Numbered from the stretch's first letter, positions 39,577-48,345 are shown. The stretch is 64,000 bases of DNA from Streptomyces griseoincarnatus (GCA_014649575.1 BMTH01000001.1:434001-498000); one strand, 5' to 3'. The notes: generated by a model from the sequence alone, not told the origin. Numbers and translations: made by a program.

Positions 39577-40863
39577 TCAGCGCGGGACGCGGTCCCGGAG
39601 GGCCGTGCGCCAGGCGGGTGCGGGGACGGCCGGGTCCGGGTCGGGGCGGCGGCCGCCCCGGTCGAAGAAGTCGGCCAGCGGGAGGATCGCCGCGCCGACC
39701 GTCACCGCGTCCGGCCCGAGTCTGCCGAGTTCGATCGTGACCCGCTCCGCCGGATGGCGCAGCGCGTACGACAGGGCGTGGCGGCGTACGGCCGGCAGGA
39801 AGCGGGAGCCGAGCTGGAGGCCGGCCCAGCCGCCCATGAGGATACGTTCCGGCTGGAAGAGGTTGATCAGGTCGGACAGGCCCGCGCCCAGGTACTCGGC
39901 GGTCTCCTCCAGCACCGCCAGGGCGACGGGGTCGGGGTCGGCGCCGTCGGCCGGATAGGCGGCGGCGAGCATCGTGGTCAGCGCCGTCTCCTCGTCGGTG
40001 TCCTCCGGGACCCGGCCGCCCTCCTCGCGCCAGCGGGCGAGCAGCGACTCCGCGCCCGCGTACGCCTCCAGGCAGCCCAGCGCGCCGCACCGGCAGCGGC
40101 GGCCCCGGACCCGCACGGTCAGGTGCCCCCACTCCACCGCCCGGCCGTGCCGCACCTCGGGGGTGACCAGGCACGCGCCGACACCGGAGCCGAAGAGGAC
40201 GACGAGGGCGTTGCCCGCGCCGCGTCCGGCGCCGAACCACATCTCGGCCTGGCCGAGCGTCCGGGCGCCGTTGTCGATGAAGTAGGGCACGCCGTCGGGC
40301 AGCGGGGAGCCGTCGCGGAGCAGGGACTCCAGCGGGACCGCGTCCCAGCCGATGGTCTGCCCGTGCACCACCGCGCCCCGGTCGGCGGTGCGCTCGACGA
40401 TGCCGGGTACGCCGATGCCGACGCCGAGGAGCCGCTCGGGTGCCAGGTCCGCGACGGCGAGCACCTCGTCGATGCCGGAGCGGATGTGGTCCACGATGAC
40501 CTCGACCTCGTACCGCTGCTGCTCGAGGGGCCGTTCGGTGCGGGCCAGCTCGGTGAGGGCGAGGTCGAAGAGCTCGACGCGGACGCGGGTCTCGCCGACG
40601 TCGACGCCGATCATGTGACCGCTCGTCGGGGCCACGCGGAGCAGGGTGCGGGGACGACCGCCGTCGGAGTCGACGCTGCCTGCCTCCTCGACCAGCCCGT
40701 CGGCGATCAGGTCGGCGACGACGTTGCTGACGGAGCCGGAGCTGAGGCCGGTCGCGGGCCCGAGTTCGAAGCGGCTGAGGGGGCCGTCGAAGTACAGCCG
40801 CTGCAGCACGACCGTGCGGTTGGCCCGTCTGAGGTCGCGCACCGTGCGCCCGTTCCCCGCCAT
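39577..40863 (-). CDS. ROK-family transcriptional regulator (sugar-responsive)
   Basis: ATG 40863 has GGGAGGGGAG upstream. The 428-residue protein has an N-terminal winged helix (~15-75, LSRFELGPATGLSSGSVSNV) and a ROK sugar-kinase-like domain with GVDVGETRVRVELFD, GVGIGVPGIVE and the zinc motif CRCGALGCLEAYAG. The layout is that of XylR/NagC repressors, which release DNA when they bind a sugar. No sugar operon is adjacent, so it may act elsewhere or on itself. A palindrome lies 80 nt upstream. Confidence 0.93.
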   Translation of the reverse strand: MAGNGRTVRDLRRANRTVVLQRLYFDGPLSRFELGPATGLSSGSVSNVVADLIADGLVEEAGSVDSDGGRPRTLLRVAPTSGHMIGVDVGETRVRVELFDLALTELARTERPLEQQRYEVEVIVDHIRSGIDEVLAVADLAPERLLGVGIGVPGIVERTADRGAVVHGQTIGWDAVPLESLLRDGSPLPDGVPYFIDNGARTLGQAEMWFGAGRGAGNALVVLFGSGVGACLVTPEVRHGRAVEWGHLTVRVRGRRCRCGALGCLEAYAGAESLLARWREEGGRVPEDTDEETALTTMLAAAYPADGADPDPVALAVLEETAEYLGAGLSDLINLFQPERILMGGWAGLQLGSRFLPAVRRHALSYALRHPAERVTIELGRLGPDAVTVGAAILPLADFFDRGGRRPDPDPAVPAPAWRTALRDRVPR

Positions 40864-40942
40864 GTGGCTCCCCTCCCATGCACCCGGCCCGACCTGCAAC
40901 ATACCCCCGGTCGGCGACCCGGCGCGACTTCCCCTCCCCCTT

Positions 40943-40959
40943 AGTTCACGATGTGAACT
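40943..40959. promoter_or_regulatory. Candidate operator of the ROK regulator
   Basis: AGTTCAC-gat-GTGAACT is a perfect 17-nt palindrome in a relatively AT-rich patch. It overlaps the last codons of the upstream phosphotransferase gene and lies 80 nt before the ROK start. It suits autoregulation by the ROK protein. Confidence 0.45.
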
Positions 40960-41941
40960 TACTCCCTTCGCCGATCTCCCCCAGCGTGGCCACCAGGTGC
41001 GGACCGACCCGCTCCCGGACCCGGCGCGCGTCCTCGGCGCCCACCGCGCGCGGCACCGTCTCGGTGAGCATGATCAGGTCGAGGTAGGCGCGGTACAGGG
41101 CCAGGCGCAGGCGGGCGTCCTCGTCGAGGAGCGCGGGGCCTGCTTCCTCCGCGTAGCCGGCGAGGAAGGCGTCGTCCCGCCGGATGTCGTCGAGCAGCGC
41201 CAGGGAGACGAAGTCGGCGAGGGGATCGCCCCAGAACATCCGCTCCCCGTCGATCAGTCCGCCGATCCGGGCGGGTCCGTCCGGGGCGGCCCGGTCCACC
41301 AGGATGTTTCCGGGCCACAGGTCGAAGTGGACCAGCACCGGCACGGTGACGGCGTCCAGGGCGGGAGCGGCGGCGCGGAACACGGCGGCCACCTCGTCGA
41401 CGGGGAGGGGCAGCCAGGGGCGGTGGTCGCGGGCGTCGGCGAGCACGGCGTCGGTCATCGCGGTGAAGGCGGTCCGCCAGTCGGGGGCGAGCGGTCCGAG
41501 GGCGCCCGTGGGGTAGCCGAACGCGGCTCCGGTGACCCGGTGCAGCCGCGCCACCTGGCGGCCCAGCTCCCCGCGCAGGACCTCGCGCTCCTCACCGGCG
41601 GGCGCCGCCTCGGGCCAGGGCACGCCCGGGCACGCGGTGAGCAGCAGGTGCGGTTCGGCGTGGTCCGGGGCGAGGGACACGGCGCGCGGCGCGGGCACCC
41701 CGGCCTGCTCCGCGCCGGCGCAGAAGTCGGCCTCCGCGACCAGCAGCCGCCGCTCGTGACGCAGTCCGGGCGCGGTCGGCGGGGGCGGGACCTTCAACAC
41801 GTACCGGGTACCGTCGGACAGGAGGATCTCCTCGACGGTGTTGTAGGTGCCGCCGGCCAGCGGGCGCACCTCGGCCAGGGCGCCGGGCGGCAGGCCGGCG
41901 TCCGCGAGCACCCGGCGGGCCCGCTCCCGGGAGTCCCCCAT
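40946..41941 (-). CDS. APH-family phosphotransferase
   Basis: The 331-residue protein starts at ATG 41941. It has the kinase-like features of aminoglycoside/choline/homoserine kinases: a glycine-rich N-lobe (VRPLAGGTYNTVEEILL), Lys in TRYVLKVPPPP, the catalytic loop VLVHFDLWPGNILVD and metal-binding LIDGERMFWGDPLADF. Such genes are common and their substrates range from aminoglycosides to small alcohols. It is not close to a known resistance enzyme by eye. The ROK gene follows after 82 nt. Confidence 0.88.
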   Translation of the reverse strand: MGDSRERARRVLADAGLPPGALAEVRPLAGGTYNTVEEILLSDGTRYVLKVPPPPTAPGLRHERRLLVAEADFCAGAEQAGVPAPRAVSLAPDHAEPHLLLTACPGVPWPEAAPAGEEREVLRGELGRQVARLHRVTGAAFGYPTGALGPLAPDWRTAFTAMTDAVLADARDHRPWLPLPVDEVAAVFRAAAPALDAVTVPVLVHFDLWPGNILVDRAAPDGPARIGGLIDGERMFWGDPLADFVSLALLDDIRRDDAFLAGYAEEAGPALLDEDARLRLALYRAYLDLIMLTETVPRAVGAEDARRVRERVGPHLVATLGEIGEGSKFTS

Positions 41942-42092
41942 CGCGCCTTCCCCTCCCCCTCGGCGACCGCGTTACAGCGTACGGCGCGCGTCGGTGCGGA
42001 GTGCCGGGGCGGTGCGGGGTGGGCGGCGGACCGCGGCGCGGCGGAAAACCGTTGGCTCCGGCGCGGGGCTGGTCCCTACGCTTGGCCGCCGA

Positions 42093-42113
42093 AAACCTAG
42101 ACCCCCTAGGTTT
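42093..42113. promoter_or_regulatory. Candidate operator upstream of the FBP-domain gene
   Basis: AAACCTAG (42093-42100) and CTAGGTTT (42106-42113) form a perfect inverted repeat with a 5-nt centre, 25 nt before ATG 42139. It could be an operator or a leader hairpin controlling translation. Confidence 0.45.
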
Positions 42114-42138
42114 GCTGGAACACCACAGGAGACGAGCC

Positions 42139-42627
42139 ATGAGAGCACTCACCGAGAAGGACATCCGCAGTTCGTTCATCAACTGCTCCAAGGGTGAGGC
42201 GAAGCGGCTGACCGTGCCCCGCGACCTGGAAGGGCGGCCGTGGGACGACCTCGACTTCCTGGGCTGGGGGGATCCGGGCGCGCCCGACCGCAGCTATCTG
42301 GTCGTCGAGCGGCAGGACCGCCTCGTGGGCGTGGCCATGCGCTTCCAGCCCGCTCAGCGCGGCTTCTTCCACCGCAGCATGTGCTCTTTGTGTCTGACGA
42401 CCCACCCGCGCGGCGGCGTGGCCCTGATGACCGCCCGCAAGTCGGGTCCGGCGGGCCGGGAGGGCAACTCGGTCGGCGCCTACATGTGCACTGACCTGGC
42501 CTGCTCCCTGTATCTGCGCGGGCTGAAGGAGCCGGAGACCGGTGCGCGGTTCGAGGAGAGCCTCACCCTGGAGGAGCAGATCGAGCGCACCCGGAGCAAT
42601 CTCTTCGCCTTCATCGACAAGCTGTGA
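42139..42627 (+). CDS. FBP-domain treble-clef zinc-finger protein (EF-G-binding type)
   Basis: ATG 42139 has ACAGGAGACG upstream. The 162-residue product has the C-terminal treble-clef pattern of FusB/FBP proteins: MCSLCLTTHPRGG and YMCTDLACSLYLRGL supply four Cys for zinc. FusB proteins bind elongation factor G and free it from stalled ribosomes; actinobacterial FBP proteins are presumed ribosome-associated but mostly untested. A strong inverted repeat lies just before the start. The FUSC gene follows after 102 nt. Confidence 0.85.
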   Translation: MRALTEKDIRSSFINCSKGEAKRLTVPRDLEGRPWDDLDFLGWGDPGAPDRSYLVVERQDRLVGVAMRFQPAQRGFFHRSMCSLCLTTHPRGGVALMTARKSGPAGREGNSVGAYMCTDLACSLYLRGLKEPETGARFEESLTLEEQIERTRSNLFAFIDKL

Positions 42628-42729
42628 CCTGACCGGGCTACGGGGTGTGCTCCCGTTGCCCGTCCCCCGGGCGACTGCCGTCACACTGGAACACGTTCGT
42701 CACACGCGGGGAGGGGGAACCGTCCGAGG

Positions 42730-43986
42730 ATGCACGTCGTACGCCAGATGACCGCGCCTGCCGTCCGGTTCTTCAAAGAGCATCGTGATCCGCTGACCGT
42801 GCAGACGGTGCGGTCGGCGGCCGCGGCGACGCTCGCCTACGTCATCGCCGTCCGGCTGAGCCCGGAGGTCGCGCCGCTCACCGCTCCCCTGACGGCGCTG
42901 CTCGTCGTCCAGGTCACCCTGTACTCGACCCTGACGACCGGTCTGCGCCGGGTGAACTCCGTGGTGACCGGCGTGGTGCTGGCGATCCTGTTCAGTCTGC
43001 TGGTGGGTCTGACCTGGTGGAGCCTCGGTCTGCTGATCCTCGCGGCGCTGGTCTCCGGCCATCTGGTGCGGGCGGGCGAGTTCGTGCCCGAGGTGGCGAT
43101 CAGCGCGATGCTGGTGCTCGGTGTGACCACGCACGGCGACACCGCCTGGGCGCGCATCGTGGAGACGCTGATCGGCGCCATCGTCGGGATGGCGTTCAAC
43201 CTGCTGCTGGCGCCGCCGGTGTGGGTGGAGCAGGCCGGCGAGTCCATCGAGGAGCTGTCCCGCCGGGTGCGGCAGCTGATGCTGCGGATCGGTGAGGAGG
43301 CCGCGGGCCGTCCGCCCGCGACGCGCGCGGCGGCCCGGCTCCACGAGGCCCGCCGGCTGGACCACGACATCAGCGAGGTGGACGCGGACCTGCGGCAGGC
43401 GGAGGAGAGCCTGCGGCTCAACCCGCGGGTGCGGGAGGGGCTGCTGCACCGGGTGGTGCTGCGCACGGGCCTGGACACGCTGGAGATCTGCACGGTGGTC
43501 CTGCGGGTGCTGGCCCGCACCCTCACCGACCTGGCGAAGGAGCGGGAGCCGGAACGTCTCTTCTCGGAGGAGACGGGGCAGGTCTTCGAGCAGCTGCTGG
43601 CGGAGATCGCCGACGCCGTGGTGAGCTTCGCGGTGCTGGTCACCACGAGCGTGAGCGCCAACGCCGAGTCGGCGGAGGAGCGGCTCGCCTCGCAGCTGCG
43701 GCAGGCGGCCGGCACCCGCGACAGGCTGGCGGAGCTGCTGTTCGAGGAGGCCCGGCGGGACCCGAAGCGGTGGCAGTTGCTGGGCGCCCTGCTGACCGAG
43801 GTCAACCGCATCCTCGACGAGATGGACACCGAGCACCGCACCCGGCGGCTGTTCGAGGAGCTGGACCGTCACTCGCGGGAGCAGCGGGAACGGCTTCCGC
43901 GGCTCACCCGCATGCAGGACCGGCTGTCCGGTCTGCCGGCGCGCTTCCGCCGTGACCGGGAGGGGAAGCCGGCGGGGCGTCGCTGA
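42730..43986 (+). CDS. FUSC-family (aromatic acid exporter-like) membrane protein, second copy
   Basis: ATG 42730 is preceded by GAGGGGGAACC; ATG 42748 is an alternative. The 418-residue protein has four or more membrane helices in its first ~150 residues (VRSAAAATLAYVIAVRL, LLVVQVTLYSTLTTGLRRV, LLILAALVSGHLVRAG) and a long charged helical C-terminal half. Like the protein at 36546 it is a half-size FUSC/ArAE exporter, but the two are not close copies. Substrate unknown. Confidence 0.83.
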   Translation: MHVVRQMTAPAVRFFKEHRDPLTVQTVRSAAAATLAYVIAVRLSPEVAPLTAPLTALLVVQVTLYSTLTTGLRRVNSVVTGVVLAILFSLLVGLTWWSLGLLILAALVSGHLVRAGEFVPEVAISAMLVLGVTTHGDTAWARIVETLIGAIVGMAFNLLLAPPVWVEQAGESIEELSRRVRQLMLRIGEEAAGRPPATRAAARLHEARRLDHDISEVDADLRQAEESLRLNPRVREGLLHRVVLRTGLDTLEICTVVLRVLARTLTDLAKEREPERLFSEETGQVFEQLLAEIADAVVSFAVLVTTSVSANAESAEERLASQLRQAAGTRDRLAELLFEEARRDPKRWQLLGALLTEVNRILDEMDTEHRTRRLFEELDRHSREQRERLPRLTRMQDRLSGLPARFRRDREGKPAGRR

Positions 43987-44113
43987 GAGGGCGTGTACCG
44001 GACGGGAGGCCGGCGACCCGGCCGTGCGGGCGGGGCTCCCTTGCGTCGGACGGGTGGTCGACGCCAAGGTTGCCCGAGGCGAGCGGGACAGGAGACGACC
44101 GAAGGTGCGTGTG

Positions 44114-45316
44114 ATGAACAGGGCCGGCTTGAGCAGGCGCCGCTTCGTGGGCGCGTTCGCGGGGACGGCCGCCGGGATGTCGCTGCCCGCCTGCGACGGC
44201 GGTCCCCCGCCCTCCGACGCCCCGACCCCGCCGGCGCCGGCCACGGTGACCGGCCCGGACGCGCCGAGTGCGACGCCCTCGGGTCCGCGCCCGCTGTACC
44301 TGGGCACGTACACCTCGGTCGACGGCGGCGGCGAGGGTGTCGGGACCGCGACGTACGACCCGGCGACGGGGCGCATCAGCGGCGGGGACGTCATCGGCGG
44401 GGTGGGCGACCCGTCGTTCCTCGCGGTGCACCCGGACGGCCGGACACTGTACGCGGTGAACGAGCGGGAGGACGGCGCGGTGACCGCCGTACGGCTGTCC
44501 GACCGGGAGGTGCTGGGCAGCAGCCCCACCGGTGGGTCCTCGCCGTGCCATCTGTCGGTGCATCCGGGCGGGCGGTTCCTGCTGACCGCCGACTACGGCT
44601 CGGGCACGGTCGCGGTGCACCGGATCGGGACGTCGGGCGCACCGGGCGATCGCACGGACCTGGTCACCCACTCCGAGCCGGCGCCGGGCCCGGGTCAACA
44701 GGGCCCGCACGCACACCAGTTCATCACCGCCCCGGACGGCGGTCACGTCCTCGCCGTGGACCTGGGCACGGACACCGTGTACACGTACCGCCTCGACGAG
44801 GAGGCGGGCACCCTCACCGAGGTGTCGCGGGCGACCGCGCGGGCCGGCGCGGGCCCGCGGCACCTGACGTTCCACCCGGGCGGGCGGTACGCGTACCTCG
44901 CCAACGAGCTGGACGACACGGTGACGGTGTGCGCCTACGAGCCGGTGACGGGGCGGCTGACGATCGGGGATCCGCAGCCGACGGGCTCGGACCCGGAAGC
45001 GGGCACCAACTACCCGGCGCAGCTCGTCGTCACCGGCGACGGCCGGTACGCGTATCTGGCCAACCGGGGTCACAACAGCCTCGCCCGGTACGCCGTCGAG
45101 GACGACGGGGCTCGGCTGCGGCTGCTCGGCACGGAGCCGGTGGGCGGCGACTTCCCGCGCCACATCGCCCTCTCCCCCGACGGCGGACTGCTGTTCACGG
45201 CGAATCAGAGGTCGGGCGACGTCAGCGTGTTCCGGGTGGACGCGGACAGCGGTGAACTGAACTCGGTGGGCGAGCCGTTCGCGTCACCCGTCGCCGTCTG
45301 CGCGCTGCCGCTGTAG
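44114..45316 (+). CDS. Tat-exported lipoprotein, lactonase-type seven-bladed beta-propeller
   Basis: ATG 44114 has GAAGG 8 nt upstream; GTG 44105 is possible. The 400-residue protein starts with a twin-arginine signal (SRRRFVGAFAGTAAG) ending in a lipobox (SLPAC), so it is folded before export and anchored by lipid. A Pro/Ser/Thr linker leads to repeated blades (FLAVHPDGRTLYAVNE, HLSVHPGGRFLLTADYGSG, HLTFHPGGRYAYLANE, HIALSPDGGLLFTANQ). This is the 6-phosphogluconolactonase/YVTN lactonase family; an extracellular lactone substrate is likely but unidentified. Its end overlaps the convergent DUF2470 gene. Confidence 0.9.
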   Translation: MNRAGLSRRRFVGAFAGTAAGMSLPACDGGPPPSDAPTPPAPATVTGPDAPSATPSGPRPLYLGTYTSVDGGGEGVGTATYDPATGRISGGDVIGGVGDPSFLAVHPDGRTLYAVNEREDGAVTAVRLSDREVLGSSPTGGSSPCHLSVHPGGRFLLTADYGSGTVAVHRIGTSGAPGDRTDLVTHSEPAPGPGQQGPHAHQFITAPDGGHVLAVDLGTDTVYTYRLDEEAGTLTEVSRATARAGAGPRHLTFHPGGRYAYLANELDDTVTVCAYEPVTGRLTIGDPQPTGSDPEAGTNYPAQLVVTGDGRYAYLANRGHNSLARYAVEDDGARLRLLGTEPVGGDFPRHIALSPDGGLLFTANQRSGDVSVFRVDADSGELNSVGEPFASPVAVCALPL

Positions 45317-46012
45317 CGGCCGGGGACAGGAGGCGGCGGCCGCCTGGGAGAGCAGCACGTGCATGCGCTCGGTGAGCTGCGAGACGTCGTCGGCGGGCGC
45401 GTGGAACGGCAGCCGTACGTCGCCGTCGGTGCGGGCGCGTTCGATCCGCAGGGTCAGTCCGTGCCGGTCCACGGCGAGCGGCCGCACCCGGACCACCCCC
45501 TGGAGGCTCTCCGGGTCCACGAGACGGGTGAGCCGGTCGACGGCGTCGGCGTGGCAGTCCGCGAGGTGGGTCAGGAGCCGCGCCTCGGCGCCGGCCAGCG
45601 GGTCGGGCGCGGCGGCGGCGAACTCGTCCGCGCCGACCATGAGCGCGCCGGAGGGCCTGCGGAGGACCACGCGGCTGGGCCGCAGGGCGAGCCTGGCTCC
45701 CTCGACGGAGAACCATCCGGCGATCCACACCCGGGAGCGGACGCGGTCGCGCACGGGGACGGGCGCCACGTCGGCGAACTCCAGCACGGCGGACGGCTCT
45801 CCGCGCGGTGCGCAGATCGCGGCGGCGAGCAGGGCGCCGTCGTCGGGCACGTCCAGCAGCACCCGCCCGTCGTCCGTGACGGTGTGCGCGCCGACCAGCT
45901 CCTCGCGGGTGCCCTCCGCGGTCACCGTGCAGGACCATGCGGCGGCGAGCACGGAGCGGGCCCGCTCGGCCGCGCCCGGCGCGGCGGCCCAGCCGTGCGT
46001 GTGGTCACCCAT
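45284..46012 (-). CDS. DUF2470 (HugZ-like) protein, iron-regulated
   Basis: ATG 46012 has AGGAGG 5 nt upstream. The 242-residue protein has an N-terminal split-barrel-like region and a C-terminal DUF2470 domain (EARLLTHLADCHADAVDRL, VRVRPLAVDRHGLTLRI, FHAPADDVSQLTERMHVLL). DUF2470 occurs in haem-degrading HugZ proteins and in plant haem/chlorophyll proteins. The iron box over its promoter supports a role in iron or haem use under iron shortage. The last 33 nt overlap the convergent lactonase gene. Confidence 0.87.
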   Translation of the reverse strand: MGDHTHGWAAAPGAAERARSVLAAAWSCTVTAEGTREELVGAHTVTDDGRVLLDVPDDGALLAAAICAPRGEPSAVLEFADVAPVPVRDRVRSRVWIAGWFSVEGARLALRPSRVVLRRPSGALMVGADEFAAAAPDPLAGAEARLLTHLADCHADAVDRLTRLVDPESLQGVVRVRPLAVDRHGLTLRIERARTDGDVRLPFHAPADDVSQLTERMHVLLSQAAAASCPRPLQRQRADGDG

Positions 46013-46024
46013 CCCAACCTCCTA

Positions 46025-46043
46025 TTAGGTAAGCCTTGCCTAA
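46025..46043 (-). promoter_or_regulatory. Iron box (DmdR1/IdeR operator)
   Basis: TTAGGTAAGCCTTGCCTAA is a 19-bp match to the actinobacterial iron box (TTAGGTTAGGCTNACCTAA, from memory), 13 nt before the DUF2470 start and over the predicted transcription start. Iron-loaded DmdR1 would repress. Confidence 0.85.
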
Positions 46044-46070
46044 CCTATCGAAGATCGGGGCGTGCGCCAA
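46042..46070 (-). promoter_or_regulatory. Promoter of the DUF2470 gene
   Basis: On the minus strand TTGGCG (46070-46065), a 17-nt spacer and TAGGTT (46047-46042) form a good vegetative promoter whose -10 end runs into the iron box. Confidence 0.6.
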
Positions 46071-46098
46071 CCGGCCCCGGCGATCTTTTCGATACCTT

Positions 46099-46716
46099 TC
46101 AGCGCGTTGAGGGCGCGAGAAGGCCCAGCAGGGCGCGTGCGCACAGGTCGCGTACCTGGTCGCGCCCCAGCTGCGCCCCGCGCAGCCACTCCAGACAGAC
46201 CGCCGTGGTGAACGCCAGCCAGCCGCGCACCGCGAGCCGGGTGTCCGGCCGGTTCTCCAGCACGGGACCGAACTCGGGGTCTGCGGCGAGCGCGGCGAGG
46301 ATCTGCCGCTCCTGCGCGGCCAGCGCCCGCCGGTAGACCCGCCGCACCGTCTGGTCCCCCGCCGCGTCGGCGCGGTGGAAGGCGCGGTAGCCGTGCGCGT
46401 GGGCCTCGACGTACTCCAGGTAGGCGTCGAGCCCGGCGGCGAGCTGCTCCCGTACCGGGACGCCCGGCACGGGTGCCGTCATCCGGAGCATCCGCTCGCT
46501 CTCACGCTCCACCACGGCCGCGAAGAAGTCCCGTTTGGCCGGGAAGTAGTGGTAAAGCAGTCCGCGTGACACCCCCGCGATCTCGGCGACCTGCTCGATC
46601 CACACCTCGTCGTACGGGCTCTCCGAGAACAACCGCGCACCCACGGCGAGCAGTTGCTCCCGGCGTTCCTCGGTGCTGAGCCGGCGGCGCGCCCGCCCGC
46701 CCTGGTCCACGGCCAT
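46099..46716 (-). CDS. TetR-family transcriptional regulator
   Basis: ATG 46716 begins a 205-residue protein; the frame is open far upstream against the P450 gene. The N-terminal DNA-binding domain reads REQLLAVGARLFSESPYDEV and IAGVSRGLLYHYFPAKRDFF, the TetR helix-turn-helix. The C-terminal ligand domain is helical. It is divergent from the P450 gene with a perfect palindrome in the 111-nt gap, so it probably represses both and responds to a P450 substrate, perhaps a fatty acid. Confidence 0.93.
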   Translation of the reverse strand: MAVDQGGRARRRLSTEERREQLLAVGARLFSESPYDEVWIEQVAEIAGVSRGLLYHYFPAKRDFFAAVVERESERMLRMTAPVPGVPVREQLAAGLDAYLEYVEAHAHGYRAFHRADAAGDQTVRRVYRRALAAQERQILAALAADPEFGPVLENRPDTRLAVRGWLAFTTAVCLEWLRGAQLGRDQVRDLCARALLGLLAPSTR

Positions 46717-46737
46717 TCCCGCACTGTAGTTGACGCC

Positions 46738-46754
46738 GGTCCGGCGGCCGGACC
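46738..46754. promoter_or_regulatory. Candidate TetR operator between tetR and the P450 gene
   Basis: GGTCCGGC-g-GCCGGACC is a perfect 17-nt palindrome, 22 nt before the tetR start and 73 nt before the P450 start. Its form fits a TetR dimer. Confidence 0.5.
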
Positions 46755-46827
46755 AGACTGTGACCGCGTTATTGAACTCATGTGCAACACGTCGCCACTC
46801 GCTCGCCGGACCGAAGGAGACCGCGTC

Positions 46828-48345
46828 ATGGCGGAGACGACGGCACGGGCCGCTGTGCCGAAGGGGTTCCGCAGCGCGGAGCAGGGCTGGCCCGCACTGC
46901 ACCGCATACCGCACCCGCCGCACCGGCTGCCGCTGCTGGGCGACGTCGTCGGGTCGAGCAGACGCACGCCCGTACAGGACTCGGTGCGGCTGGCCCGGCG
47001 GCTGGGCCCGGTCTTCCGGCGCCGGGCCTTCGGCAGGGAGTTCGTGTTCACGTGGGGCGCCGGGCTGGTGGCCGACCTGGCCGACGAGTCGCGGTTCGCC
47101 AAGCACGTGGGGCTGGGCGTGGCCAACCTCCGCCCGCTCGCGGGCGACGGCCTGTTCACGGCGTACAACCACGAACCCAACTGGCAACTGGCACACGACG
47201 TGTTGGCGCCCGGGTTCAGCCGCGAGGCGATGGCCGGGTACCACCCGATGATGCTGTCGGTGGCGGCGCGCCTGACCGAGCACTGGGACCGCGCGGCGGC
47301 GGACGGCCGGTGGGTGGACGTGCCCGGCGACATGACCAAGCTGACGCTGGAGACGATCGCGCGCACCGGGTTCGGGCACGACTTCGGCTCGTTCGAACGG
47401 TCGCGGCCGCACCCGTTCGTCACGGCGATGGTCGGCACCCTGTCCCACGCGCAGCGCCTGAACAACGTGCCGCCGCCGCTGGCCCCGCTGCTGCTGCGCC
47501 GGGCGAACCGGCGCAACGCCGAGGACATCGCGCGGCTCGGCCACATCGTCGACGAGGTGGTCCGCCGTCGGCGCGCCGACGGGCACGCGGACGGCGATCT
47601 GCTGGACCGGATGCTGGAGACCGCGCACCCGGTCACCGGGGAGCGGCTGTCCGCGGAGAACGTACGCCGCCAGGTCATCACCTTCCTGGTGGCCGGTCAC
47701 GAGACCACCTCCGGCGCCCTGTCCTTCGCCCTCCACCACCTGTCCCTCCACCCGGACGTGGCGGACCGCGCCCGCGCCGAGGTGGACCGTGTCTGGGGCG
47801 ACACGGACACGCCCGCCTACGAGCAGGTCGCCCGCCTCCGGTACGTCCGCCGTGTCCTCGACGAGTCGCTGCGGCTGTGGCCGACGGCGCCGGCGTACTC
47901 GCGTGAGGCGACCCAGGACACGGTGCTGGCGGACGAGCATCCGATGCGGCGGGGCGCGTGGACGCTGGTGCTCGTGCCGATGCTGCACCGGGACCCCGAG
48001 GTGTGGGGCGCGGACGCCGACCACTTCGACCCGGACCGCTTCGAACCGGCGGCGGTGCGCTCCCGGCCGCCCCACACCTACAAGCCCTTCGGCACGGGCG
48101 CCCGCGCCTGCATCGGCCGCCAGTTCGCCCTGCACGAGGCGACCCTGGTCCTGGGTCTGCTCCTCCGCCGCTACGACCTGCGCCCAGACCCGTCGTACCG
48201 CCTCCGCGTGACGGAACGGCTCACGTTCATGCCGGAGGGACTGCGGCTGCGTCCGGCGCGGCGCGATCCGCTGCGGGCCGGGATTCCGGCGCGGCGGACG
48301 GACAGCGGGACCGCGTCCGGGGGCGCCGGCGGCCCGGCCGGCTGA
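46828..48345 (+). CDS. Cytochrome P450, CYP102-like haem domain without reductase
   Basis: ATG 46828 follows GAAGGAGA. The 505-residue protein has the I-helix motif AGHETTSGALSF (~288), the K-helix ESLR (~346), the PERF-like region DPDRFEP and the haem loop FGTGARACIGRQFA (~421) with the Cys ligand. Sequence style (LGDVVG, LFTAYNHEPNWQLAHDVLAP) is that of the P450 BM3 family of fatty-acid hydroxylases. Unlike BM3 there is no C-terminal FMN/FAD reductase, so it needs separate redox partners; S. coelicolor CYP102B1 is similar in this, as I recall. A TetR gene is divergent. Confidence 0.93.
   Translation: MAETTARAAVPKGFRSAEQGWPALHRIPHPPHRLPLLGDVVGSSRRTPVQDSVRLARRLGPVFRRRAFGREFVFTWGAGLVADLADESRFAKHVGLGVANLRPLAGDGLFTAYNHEPNWQLAHDVLAPGFSREAMAGYHPMMLSVAARLTEHWDRAAADGRWVDVPGDMTKLTLETIARTGFGHDFGSFERSRPHPFVTAMVGTLSHAQRLNNVPPPLAPLLLRRANRRNAEDIARLGHIVDEVVRRRRADGHADGDLLDRMLETAHPVTGERLSAENVRRQVITFLVAGHETTSGALSFALHHLSLHPDVADRARAEVDRVWGDTDTPAYEQVARLRYVRRVLDESLRLWPTAPAYSREATQDTVLADEHPMRRGAWTLVLVPMLHRDPEVWGADADHFDPDRFEPAAVRSRPPHTYKPFGTGARACIGRQFALHEATLVLGLLLRRYDLRPDPSYRLRVTERLTFMPEGLRLRPARRDPLRAGIPARRTDSGTASGGAGGPAG

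Noticed and set aside
36546..43986. The two FUSC genes as a recent duplication
   Set aside because: Their sequences share the fold pattern but little residue identity by eye, and the genes around them differ.
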